A stretch of 64,000 bases of DNA from CAZXWK01 sp964644675 (GTDB lineage: Bacteria > Actinomycetota > Coriobacteriia > Anaerosomatales > JAAXUF01). Below, piece by piece: positions 25,760 through 33,147 of this stretch. Under the pieces are notes generated by a model. That model was given only the letters and a program-made list of their open reading frames with translations. It ran no database searches and had not been told where the DNA came from. Position 1 is the stretch's first letter, and every line of letters starts with the position of its first letter. Position numbers and translations under genes: made by a program. Where the stretch lies: NCBI GenBank assembly GCA_964644675.1, contig CAZXWK010000001.1, forward strand, positions 95,557-159,556. Direction: 5' to 3'.

Positions 25760-26434
25760 ATGGCACAGGAAGTCGGATCACAGGACGCGGGTCCGCAGGC
25801 GGGCGATCCGCAGCCTGCCGAGCGGGAGCCGGGCAAGCGCCGCAGCGCCTGGCCCTGGATCGCGCTCGCCGTCCTCATCCTGATCGTCCTGTTGCTGCTG
25901 TGGTGGTACTGGCGCACCCCCGAGGACGGTGCCGTCACCGTCGTCAAGAAGACCGAGATCGCCGTGACGCCGCCGCCCGCGCAGCCCGAACCCGCCGCTC
26001 CCGTTTCCACCGCTCCGGCCACTCAGACGACCGACACGAGATTCGTGCCCGACGTGCTGGGCGACCCGGCCGATCGCGCCAAGCGCAAGCTGGACGCGGC
26101 TGGCTACGTGGCCGCGACGAGCTACGTCTTCACGACCTCCAAGGCGACCGGTCTCGTACAAGAGCAGAGCCCCGCGGGCGGCACCGAGCTCGAGCCCGGC
26201 AAGACCGTCAACATCGTCGTCACCACCGGCGGAAACGACGCCGTGCAGGTGCGTGTTCCCAAGTTGGTCGGCCTGACACGGGCCGCTGCCGAGGAGAAGA
26301 TCAAGGCGGCAGGGCTCGTGCCGGTGATCAGCTACGGAACGACCGCCGAGAAGGGCACGGTCCAGAGCCAGTGGCCCCTGGGCGGAGACACGCTGCCCGA
26401 AGGTGGCGAGGTCCAGATCCAGGTCGTCCCCTAG
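25760..26434 (+). CDS. Membrane-anchored protein with two PASTA domains
   Basis: A 224-residue protein. A charged cytoplasmic N-terminus (about 32 residues) is followed by one membrane helix (ALAVLILIVLLLLWWYW) and a Pro/Ala/Thr-rich spacer. Two PASTA repeats begin FVPDVLGDPADRAKRKL and VRVPKLVGLTRAAAEEKI. PASTA domains bind peptidoglycan or muropeptides. Unlike PknB or PBP relatives, there is no kinase or penicillin-binding domain. The ATG at 25760 follows AGGGGGGTTTG; an ATG at 25727 with AGGAG is an in-frame alternative. Confidence 0.82.
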   Translation: MAQEVGSQDAGPQAGDPQPAEREPGKRRSAWPWIALAVLILIVLLLLWWYWRTPEDGAVTVVKKTEIAVTPPPAQPEPAAPVSTAPATQTTDTRFVPDVLGDPADRAKRKLDAAGYVAATSYVFTTSKATGLVQEQSPAGGTELEPGKTVNIVVTTGGNDAVQVRVPKLVGLTRAAAEEKIKAAGLVPVISYGTTAEKGTVQSQWPLGGDTLPEGGEVQIQVVP

Positions 26435-26495
26435 GGAGGTCCTGCGCCGGAACGTGTCAGTCCCGGTTGCTAGCGTGGCTGTGGAGGCGAGCACC

Positions 26496-27038
26496 ATGTC
26501 CACAGACACGTATCTCAGATCCCTGCGCGTACTCGAGCGCGCGCTTCGTTCGAGCCGCACGTCGACGCGCGAACGCGCCGTCGCGATGCTCGCCCACGTC
26601 GACCTTCTCGAACGCGAAGAGTGGCTCGCGCGCGCCGAGGCCGATCGAGCGTCCAGCGTGCGCAGCATGGCGGCCTTGGTCGCCGCGTGGGCGTCGGCCG
26701 TTCCGCACGGCACGTGGCCGGAACGCGAGGAGGTCGCGGACGGCACGCTCGCGCACGCGGAGCCGGTGGGCTCGGCTCCTGGCGCTCCGCATCCAGAGGG
26801 TGGGTGGAAGTGGGAGTACCTCGTCGAAGTGTGGCGCGAGGACGCGGTTCCGGTGGGTCTCTTTGTCACGGCCACGTGCGATGAGGACGACGAGCACGCT
26901 CGTCGGATCGCGCTGGGGCAAGCGGTGCTCGCGGTGGCACCCGACCGCGCGTCGTCCTTCGATCCGGGGAGTGCCGCGGCCTTCGTCATCGCCAAGAGAC
27001 GCGAACGGCGCCGGACACGTCAGCGTCCGGCGCCGTGA
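26496..27038 (+). CDS. Hypothetical protein
   Basis: A 180-residue soluble protein that I cannot place in a family. The N-terminal half is helical and Arg/Glu-rich (LRVLERALRSSRTSTRERAV, HVDLLEREEWLARAEA). The C-terminal half has WKWEYLVEVWREDAVPVGLFV and an acidic DEDDEHA, and it ends with a basic RRERRRTRQR tail. The start ATG has GGAGG nine bases upstream. The last codons coincide with a strong hairpin (27005-27035). Confidence 0.6.
   Translation: MSTDTYLRSLRVLERALRSSRTSTRERAVAMLAHVDLLEREEWLARAEADRASSVRSMAALVAAWASAVPHGTWPEREEVADGTLAHAEPVGSAPGAPHPEGGWKWEYLVEVWREDAVPVGLFVTATCDEDDEHARRIALGQAVLAVAPDRASSFDPGSAAAFVIAKRRERRRTRQRPAP
27005..27035. terminator. Hairpin terminator overlapping the end of a coding sequence
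   Basis: A 12-bp perfect stem ACGGCGCCGGAC/GTCCGGCGCCGT sits within the final codons of the gene ending at 27038 and just before the stop of the convergent gene at 27066. It can act for both strands. Confidence 0.6.
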
Positions 27039-27065
27039 TCACGCAAGCGGGGTACGCCCCGCGCT

Positions 27066-27578
27066 CTAGGCTTCGTCGCTCGCGGCCTCTGCAATCGCCT
27101 GGTCGATCTGGGCGGCGGTCGCTCCGACTTCGCGCAGCGTCACGCTCTTTGCTCGTCCCATGATCGATCTCGCTTGGTCGGCCGAGGCCGAATCGACGGC
27201 GATGACGAGGGCCGCTGCGTCGCGTTCCAGGGCCTCTCCCAGCTCCTTCACGTCGTTGCGCGACATGCCCTTCCAGAAGTGGCCCACGACGGCCCCGCCG
27301 GCGGCACCGATCGCGCCAGCCTCCAGGAGCGCCGGCGGGAAGAGGATGCCCACGAGCCCGCCGACGATCATGCCGCTCCATGCCCCGAATCGCGCAGGTG
27401 TCTCGTGCTTGCGCACGATGCGGACATGCCCGGATTCGTCTTTGGCGACCACTGCCCCGTCGAACGTGCTGATCAAGTGCTCTTCACGCTCGGCCAGTAT
27501 GAAGTCGAGATCCATGGACGCGTCGTCCACAGAGTCGTAGTTGCCGATGATGACCGTCACCATCTTCTCGTCGGGCAC
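27066..27578 (-). CDS. DUF1269 family membrane-associated protein
   Basis: A 170-residue protein starting at a GTG preceded by AGGAGGAACAC. It resembles DUF1269 proteins: an N-terminal alpha/beta part (VTVIIGNYDSVDDASMDLDF), an acidic-to-basic signature FDGAVVAKDESGHVRI, a Gly-rich hydrophobic segment (AWSGMIVGGLVGILFPPALLEAG) and a C-terminal ALVI-containing part with DSASADQARSI. It is divergent from, and paralogous to, the gene at 27745. Confidence 0.8.
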   Translation of the reverse strand: MPDEKMVTVIIGNYDSVDDASMDLDFILAEREEHLISTFDGAVVAKDESGHVRIVRKHETPARFGAWSGMIVGGLVGILFPPALLEAGAIGAAGGAVVGHFWKGMSRNDVKELGEALERDAAALVIAVDSASADQARSIMGRAKSVTLREVGATAAQIDQAIAEAASDEA

Positions 27579-27692
27579 GTGTTCCTCCTGTCGTCGTCGA
27601 TCTGGCGATGCGGGCTCCCGCGGAGTCCTCGGCGCGCCTCGGTGCTCGTCATGCGGGTGCGTGGCATGACGCGTCGTCGGACCTCGGGTCAC

Positions 27693-27706
27693 GGGGTAGG
27701 TACCCC
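27693..27706. promoter_or_regulatory. Palindrome between divergent DUF1269 genes
   Basis: GGGGTA-GG-TACCCC lies midway between the two starts (27578 and 27745), placed to act as an operator for both. GGGTA also resembles a general-stress sigma -10 element, but no matching GTTT-type -35 is visible, so this is weak. Confidence 0.3.
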
Positions 27707-27744
27707 TATGGCCCCACACATCTATCGGCATCGGAGGGATTGCC

Positions 27745-28266
27745 ATGGCGAAGGAACCGGTCTTCCTCTATCTCGCTACGTTTGAGTCGAGAGATGACGC
27801 GAACGCGGCCTACGACCACATCAAGGAGCTCCACTCGACGGGGATCGTGGGTACCTACGACGCCGCCGTCGTGTCGAAGGACGCCAACGGCAAGGTGAAG
27901 GTGAGCAAGGACGAGAAGCCCACCCAGTACGGCGCGTGGACCGGCCTCGCAGTCGGTGCCGTGGTCGGATTGGTGTTCCCGCCCATCCTCCTCGCCGACC
28001 TCGCGCTCGCCGCGTTCGGTGCGGGTGCGGGGGCGCTGGTCGCCCACTTCAGGAGCGGACTGTCGCGCGCGGACGCCAAGATGCTCGCAGACCTCATCGA
28101 GAACAGCGAGGCCGCCTTGTTGGTGTTCGGCCGCTCATCGCTCAAGGAGGCCATCGACACCGAGCAGATCAAGGCGAAGCGGCAGTGGGAGGGCGAGCTT
28201 CCGGTCGACCCGGACGCCTTCGACGCCGCCGTCGCCGAGGCGACACGGTCGATCGCGGGCGAGTGA
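27745..28266 (+). CDS. DUF1269 family membrane-associated protein
   Basis: A 173-residue paralogue of the gene at 27066-27578, with the same plan: FLYLATFESRDDANAAYDHI, YDAAVVSKDANGKVKV, a hydrophobic Gly-rich segment (GAWTGLAVGAVVGLVFPPIL ... GAGAGALVAH), then SRADAKMLADLIENSEAALLVF. The ATG at 27745 has CGGAGG upstream. The pair probably forms a small membrane-associated complex, perhaps stress-related. The 190-base gap that follows (28267-28456) shows no gene. Confidence 0.8.
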   Translation: MAKEPVFLYLATFESRDDANAAYDHIKELHSTGIVGTYDAAVVSKDANGKVKVSKDEKPTQYGAWTGLAVGAVVGLVFPPILLADLALAAFGAGAGALVAHFRSGLSRADAKMLADLIENSEAALLVFGRSSLKEAIDTEQIKAKRQWEGELPVDPDAFDAAVAEATRSIAGE

Positions 28267-28456
28267 CGCACGATTCTGCCGCGCGTAACGGACCTGCAAC
28301 ATTGCGGGTGTACAACCGGTCCAGCGCCCGTCGGCGGCCATCCCACGCCGGCGGGCCGCTTGCTGCGACGACGCGGATTCTCGGTACAGCACCGGCACGC
28401 GGCGGCCGATACTAGCGAAGCGGGTCACGGGACACGTCCGGCGAAGGGGGAGCACG

Positions 28457-29251
28457 GTGGCAGGACTGGACGCGCGATCGGAGAGCTACATCGCGATGGT
28501 CCTCGGCGTGAACGGCCGCGTACGCCCCGCCGACCTCACGTCGATTCCCGTCCAGGATCGGGTCGGCGTACTGTCCGCCTACGCCGAGCGACACGCCGCC
28601 GAGGACCTGCGCATGGAAGGCGAGACGCTGGTGGTCGGACCACCTTCTGCGCTCGCTGCGCCGCCACCGCAGGCCGCGCCGCCCGCGCCTGTACCGACTC
28701 CTGCCCCCGCCCCTGCGCCGACGCCGGCCCCAGCGCCGACACCCGTGGCCGAGCACGTCGGCGGTGAGGTCCCCGGCAGCGCCGAAGACCTCGAAGCGCT
28801 CCTGGCGCCGACCAGCGTCGGCGGTGCCGTGCGACAGCCGGTGGACGGGCCTGTCGCCCCGGCTGAGGGAGAGACGCGTATCGATCCAGGCGCGGCCGCC
28901 GTACCTGCGCCCGTGACCGCGCCCGTGCCTTCAAGCTCACTCGGACCTCCCGTCGCGCCTGAGGGGAAGCCGGCCAGGCGCCCCTCGGTACTGTGGTGGT
29001 TCTTGGCGGTGTTGGTCCCCGTGCTCGGGGGACTGGTTGCCTGGCTTGTCGTCAAGCGGCGTGACCCCAAGCTTGCGACGAACCTGCTGCTTGTCAGCAT
29101 GCTCCTCGGAGTCGCGCTCGCCGGCACGTTCTACTACTACTCCGGAACCTTGGGCGAGATGGTGTCGAACCGGGGGAAGCCGACCGTGATCCAGGTGCCA
29201 GGCGACTCGACCGCCGCCGTTCCCGCTGCCCCGGCCACCGCCACGCCGTGA
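28457..29251 (+). CDS. Proline-rich membrane protein
   Basis: A 264-residue protein starting at a GTG with GGGGGAG upstream. Residues 1-58 form a compact soluble segment (SYIAMVLGVNGRVRPADL ... ERHAAEDLRM). A long Pro/Ala linker with PAPAPTPAPAP repeats and a second disordered stretch lead to two closely spaced membrane helices near residues 177-196 and 206-225. The stop overlaps the next gene's GTG, so it is translationally coupled to the ADP-ribosylglycohydrolase. No family is recognised. Confidence 0.65.
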   Translation: MAGLDARSESYIAMVLGVNGRVRPADLTSIPVQDRVGVLSAYAERHAAEDLRMEGETLVVGPPSALAAPPPQAAPPAPVPTPAPAPAPTPAPAPTPVAEHVGGEVPGSAEDLEALLAPTSVGGAVRQPVDGPVAPAEGETRIDPGAAAVPAPVTAPVPSSSLGPPVAPEGKPARRPSVLWWFLAVLVPVLGGLVAWLVVKRRDPKLATNLLLVSMLLGVALAGTFYYYSGTLGEMVSNRGKPTVIQVPGDSTAAVPAAPATATP

Positions 29252-30291
29252 GGGTGGGGGAGCGCATCGTTCGCTCTCGGTTCCGCGGCACGCTGCTGGG
29301 CGTGGCCGTTGGCGATGCGCTGGGCGCCCCGGTGGAATTTCTCGACCGCGCGCGGATACTCGAGCGCTACGGACCGTACGGCGTCGGTGGGCTGGAGCCG
29401 TGGGCGACGGGCGGCGGCGTGCCGATGGCGCCCGGGGCGGTGACCGACGACACGCAGATGACGATGGCCACGGCGCTGGGTCTTCTCGATGCTGCGAGCA
29501 GGGCCTCATCGGGCGGTCTCATCGACGTCTCCGACGCGGTGTGGGCGCGCTACTCCGAATGGGAGCTCACGCAACACGATCCCGGGCAGGCGCGCTACCC
29601 GGGCACGACCTGCCTGGCAGCCATCCGAGGCGGCTCGCCCGGCTCGCCCGACGACCCGGTCAACGACAGCAAGGGCTGTGGCGGAGTGATGCGCGTGGCG
29701 CCGGTCGCCCTTGCTTTCGAGCCCGTGCAGGCATTCGAGCGAGGAGCCGAGGTCGCCGCACTCACGCACGGGCACCCCACCGGGTGGCTCGCCGCCGGCT
29801 TCCTCGCCGACGTGGTATCGCGCCTGGTAAGGGGCCCGCGAGGGACCGCCGAGTTCCGCACCTCACGCGGCGGGCCCATCCCCGGGGCGATCGCCGAGAC
29901 GCGCGAGGTGTTGCTCGGCTACGAGGAGTGTGACGAGACCCTCGATGCGGTGGACCGGGCGGTGGAGCTCTACATCTCCGACGCCCCGCTCGAGCGGTCG
30001 TTCGAGCTGCTCGGAGAGGGCTGGGTGGCCGAGGAGGCGCTCGCGATCGGCCTGTATGCCGCCTTGAGCTTCCCGGAGGACTTCCGGGAGGGTGTGCTGG
30101 CTGCCGTCAACATCACCGGAGACAGCGACAGCACCGGTTCGATCACAGGAGCCCTGCTGGGTGCGGCGCTCGGAGACGACGCGCTCCCGGCGGAGTGGTC
30201 CGCGCGGGTCGAGCACGCGGAGCAGCTCTCGCACCTCGCGGAGGACCTGTACGACGTATTCTCCAGCGAGCCCGAGCCGGCCGACTGGTAG
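29248..30291 (+). CDS. ADP-ribosylglycohydrolase family protein
   Basis: A 347-residue ARH/DraG-fold hydrolase. The fold is marked by FRGTLLGVAVGDALGAPVE, the first metal site VTDDTQMT, SKGCGGVMRV, THGHPTGW and the second metal site GDSDSTGSITGALLGA. Enzymes of this family remove ADP-ribose from proteins or related conjugates using two Mg2+ ions. No ADP-ribosyltransferase partner (for example DraT) is nearby, so the substrate is open. The start GTG overlaps the upstream stop. Confidence 0.88.
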   Translation: MRVGERIVRSRFRGTLLGVAVGDALGAPVEFLDRARILERYGPYGVGGLEPWATGGGVPMAPGAVTDDTQMTMATALGLLDAASRASSGGLIDVSDAVWARYSEWELTQHDPGQARYPGTTCLAAIRGGSPGSPDDPVNDSKGCGGVMRVAPVALAFEPVQAFERGAEVAALTHGHPTGWLAAGFLADVVSRLVRGPRGTAEFRTSRGGPIPGAIAETREVLLGYEECDETLDAVDRAVELYISDAPLERSFELLGEGWVAEEALAIGLYAALSFPEDFREGVLAAVNITGDSDSTGSITGALLGAALGDDALPAEWSARVEHAEQLSHLAEDLYDVFSSEPEPADW

Positions 30292-30360
30292 CGACGCGTC
30301 TCGCCGCGCCGCTCATCGGGGACAATACGCTCACGGCACAACCGATGACGGAGGTCGATG

Positions 30361-31167
30361 ATGAGGCGTGTGCGTGGATTCGTGTGGGCGGCACTGGTCG
30401 TCTTGGCGCTCTCGGGAAGCCTGGCGCTTGCCGGCTGCACCGGCACGGGCGGCGGCGGGGCCAAGGCGGACGACTCGGCGAAGCTCGAGGGGCTCTGGCA
30501 GGCCGATGAGGTCCTCGTGGGTACCAGCATGCAACCTGCGGTCAACGTGACCGCCGAGTTCAAGGGCGGGATGGTCTCGGGTAGCGGCGGTGTCAACCGC
30601 TACAACGGGTCGTACAAGACCTCTTCAGGCAACACGATCGAGTTCGGCAAGATCGCCTCGACCATGATGGCCGGGCCCCAGGACCTCATGGACGTCGAGC
30701 AGGCGTACTTCGCCGCGCTCGGCAAGGCGGCGAGCTTCGACGTGAGTGCGACCAAGCTCGAGCTCAAGGCCGACGATGGCACCGTGCTCGTGAGCTACAG
30801 CCCGCTCAAGCCCACGACGCTCACGGGAACCAAGTGGGTGTGCACGGCGTACAACAACGGCAAGCAGGCCGTCGTGGGAGTGATCGAGACGAGCACCATA
30901 ACCGCCGAGTTCTCTGCGGACGAGAAGCTCTCCGGCGACGCCGGGGTCAACTCGTACAACACCACGTACCAGGCCGATCAAGGCGAGATCAAGATCAGCG
31001 CTGCGATCATCACGACCAAGATGGCCGGCCCGCAGGACCTGATGGACCAGGAAGCCGCCTATCTTGCGGCCCTGCCGCAGGCGACCAAGTACCGGATCGA
31101 TGGCGACCAACTGGAGCTGCGTGACGCCAACGACGCCATGATCGCCCTCTATACCGCCGAGAAGTAG
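30361..31167 (+). CDS. Lipoprotein with two META/HslJ domains
   Basis: A 268-residue lipoprotein from the second of two adjacent ATGs, which has better spacing from GGAGG. The signal peptide ends in the lipobox LAGC. Two META domains follow, about 115 residues each, with matching blocks: GGVNRYNGSY and AGVNSYNTTY, then STMMAGPQDLMD and TTKMAGPQDLMD, then LELKADDGTVLVSY and LELRDANDAMIALY. META/HslJ domains occur in outer-surface and heat-shock-related proteins of unclear function. A terminator follows. Confidence 0.85.
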   Translation: MRRVRGFVWAALVVLALSGSLALAGCTGTGGGGAKADDSAKLEGLWQADEVLVGTSMQPAVNVTAEFKGGMVSGSGGVNRYNGSYKTSSGNTIEFGKIASTMMAGPQDLMDVEQAYFAALGKAASFDVSATKLELKADDGTVLVSYSPLKPTTLTGTKWVCTAYNNGKQAVVGVIETSTITAEFSADEKLSGDAGVNSYNTTYQADQGEIKISAAIITTKMAGPQDLMDQEAAYLAALPQATKYRIDGDQLELRDANDAMIALYTAEK

Positions 31168-31192
31168 CGCTCTCGACGACGCGTGAAGCCAA

Positions 31193-31222
31193 CGAGGCCC
31201 CGGCGCGAACGCCGGGGCCTCG
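31193..31222. terminator. Strong hairpin terminator
   Basis: A 13-bp perfect stem CGAGGCCCCGGCG/CGCCGGGGCCTCG with a CGAA tetraloop, 26 bases after the META lipoprotein stop and before the convergent gene ending at 31269. CTCTGTT follows on the + strand. Confidence 0.75.
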
Positions 31223-31268
31223 CTCTGTTCGGGGTCGGCCGCCGGCGGGTCGCCGCGGCGGCCGGTGC

Positions 31269-32111
31269 CTACCAGGCCGTCGCGACCTCAGAGACCGTCC
31301 GGCGGTCCACGAGTGTTATGCACCCGCGCGAACAGGCGGTCCGGCAGATGCCGCAGCCCCAGCACTTCTCGGCGTGGTGGACGACGGGGGCGCGTCCGGG
31401 CTGCGCGTCGATGGCGTCGAAGGGGCACAGCGAGACGCACTGGTCGCAGCCGGTGCAGGCGCTCGGGTCGAAGACCGCGACGTCCTCGCCCTTCCACATG
31501 AGTTTGATGTCGTAGCCGGCCGTCAGGCGCATCGCCATGCAGCCGCTCTCGATGTTGCAGTTGCAGATGGCCGCGGTGAACGGCGTCTTGAACGTCCAGA
31601 TCGAGTGCATGAGCCCGCGCTCCTCGCACGAGCGCAGCAGCGCCATCGTCTCCTCGACACTCATCGTGTGGAAGTCGTCGAGGTCTGGCCCGTTCTCGTA
31701 GTCCGAGAAGCCCTCGAGCAACGTGTCGGCGATGGGTTTCTGCGTGACGAGGATGCAGACCTCCTCGGCGGTCCGATTGGGCGCGTGCATGCGGCAGATG
31801 CACGGGATGGCCGTGATGCTCGACGACATCTCGAGCACCTTCTCGCAGTCCTCGAGCGAGAGGGGCTGCCCGAAGTGCGTGGGACGCATGTTCTTCGAGA
31901 TCGCGTTGCGGCCGGCCTTTGCGAGCGGCGCGGGGAGCTTCTCGAGCGTCTCGCCGGCGACGATGGCCCTCGACCGCATCTGATCGAAGCCCTTGATGAA
32001 TTCGAGCACGTACTCGCGGCGCTTGAGGTCCGAATCGAGATCGAAGGCGTAGTTCTGCGCCTGCAGATACCAGCGCTTTCCCTCACCGTGCTCGACACAG
32101 AACTGGCACAT
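31269..32111 (-). CDS. Multi-cluster Fe-S protein (ferredoxin-type C-terminus)
   Basis: A 280-residue soluble protein. It starts MCQFCVEHG (a CxxC), has cysteines in AIPCICRMHAP and AAICNCNIESGC in the middle, and ends with two ferredoxin motifs, CTGCDQCVSLC and CWGCGICRTAC. The arrangement suggests an electron-transfer or redox-sensing protein with up to two [4Fe-4S] clusters plus further metal or heme-type cysteines. Similar proteins occur in anaerobes, often annotated only as 4Fe-4S proteins. It is divergent from the PsiE-like gene. Confidence 0.75.
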   Translation of the reverse strand: MCQFCVEHGEGKRWYLQAQNYAFDLDSDLKRREYVLEFIKGFDQMRSRAIVAGETLEKLPAPLAKAGRNAISKNMRPTHFGQPLSLEDCEKVLEMSSSITAIPCICRMHAPNRTAEEVCILVTQKPIADTLLEGFSDYENGPDLDDFHTMSVEETMALLRSCEERGLMHSIWTFKTPFTAAICNCNIESGCMAMRLTAGYDIKLMWKGEDVAVFDPSACTGCDQCVSLCPFDAIDAQPGRAPVVHHAEKCWGCGICRTACSRGCITLVDRRTVSEVATAW

Positions 32112-32227
32112 CGCGCGGTTCCCCTCTCGATCGTCTCCGTCATGTCATTATGTGCATGTGGGCGCGAATCGTCACCGCAGGTGGCGACGACCATGGTGTG
32201 TCGGCAGGCGGGCGAGGGAGGGCTTTC

Positions 32228-32710
32228 GTGACAGACGAGCAGCGCAGGGGTCCGGACGTCCCCAAGGGGATCCAGGTCGCCAACGCGAAGGTCGACCGCT
32301 GGTTCACGGTCGTCGCGATGCTCGTGGTCGACCTGATGGCCCTCGTCGCTCTCATCACGCTGGCCTGGTCGGCATGGGGCGTCTGCAGACTGCTCTTCGA
32401 GGCGATCAGCGCGGGCCACTACCAGGTGTCCACCGAGATCATCATCGAGATTCTCACGATCTTCATCATCGTCGAGGTGCTCGCGGTGTCGATGCACTTC
32501 CTGCGCGTGAACCGGATCGACATCCGGGACCTCGTCGACGTGACGCTCGCGATCGTCTTCCGCGAGGTATGGGTCGGGATGTTCTCCAAGGAGCTGCACT
32601 GGCAGGAGCTCGTCGCCATGTCGTTCCTGATCGCGGCGCTCGGCGCGCTGCGCTTGATGATGACGCGACAGCGCGCCCTCAAGATGGCGGTCGCGGAAGA
32701 CGGGGACTAA
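32228..32710 (+). CDS. PsiE-like (phosphate-starvation-inducible E family) membrane protein
   Basis: A 160-residue protein from the GTG at 32228, with GGGAGGG upstream. About four hydrophobic helices are visible (WFTVVAMLVVDLMALVALIT, IIIEILTIFIIVEVLAV, VDVTLAIVFREVWVGM, MSFLIAALGALRLMM). The EILTIFIIVE and REV segments fit the PsiE family. The function is unknown. Assignment is moderate because the family is defined mainly by hydrophobic sequence. Confidence 0.65.
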   Translation: MTDEQRRGPDVPKGIQVANAKVDRWFTVVAMLVVDLMALVALITLAWSAWGVCRLLFEAISAGHYQVSTEIIIEILTIFIIVEVLAVSMHFLRVNRIDIRDLVDVTLAIVFREVWVGMFSKELHWQELVAMSFLIAALGALRLMMTRQRALKMAVAEDGD

Positions 32711-32778
32711 GCCGTCGGGGCATAGCGGAAGACGGGTTCGATCAGCCGGATGGGTTGCGAAGGGCGGAGCCGTCGTGG

Positions 32779-32967
32779 CTAGTGCGCGGACTGTGCCTTC
32801 TGGATCATGAGTTCCGTGCGTGCAGCCCGACGCCGCCGCTCTTCCTCGGCGTACAGGTCGGTGACGCGACTCACCAGCTCTCCCGGCACGTCGACGCTGG
32901 CGCTGTAGCGGTACTCGGTCCTTTTGTCCGAAGCGTTCGCGGGAAGACGATCAACACCACTAGTCAT
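32779..32967 (-). CDS. Small hypothetical protein
   Basis: A 62-residue soluble protein. The ATG at 32967 has GGAGGAAACG directly upstream, a near-ideal ribosome site. The sequence is charged: residues about 18-33 (YRYSASVDVPGELVSR) could form a strand-turn, and the rest is a basic/acidic helix (EEERRRRAARTELMIQ). It may be a small DNA- or partner-binding protein of ribbon-helix-helix size, but I see no defining motif. It is divergent from pncB. Confidence 0.5.
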   Translation of the reverse strand: MTSGVDRLPANASDKRTEYRYSASVDVPGELVSRVTDLYAEEERRRRAARTELMIQKAQSAH

Positions 32968-33147
32968 CGTTTCCTCCACGTCCTGCGCCCGGCCTCCTCC
33001 CCGGAGCCGAGCGGCGTCTGCATCATACCCGCGAGGGTGCACCCGTAACATGCCGTTCGGCGGAATCCACAACCTCTCCGAACGGTCGCTCGTGACGCGC
33101 GGCACACCCGCTTCGGGGAAACTACAAGGAACCGGAAGGGAGTCCGC

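Noticed and set aside
28680..28750. Tandem-repeat-like stretch
   Set aside because: It encodes a Pro/Ala linker in an accepted gene and is low-complexity coding sequence rather than a DNA repeat.
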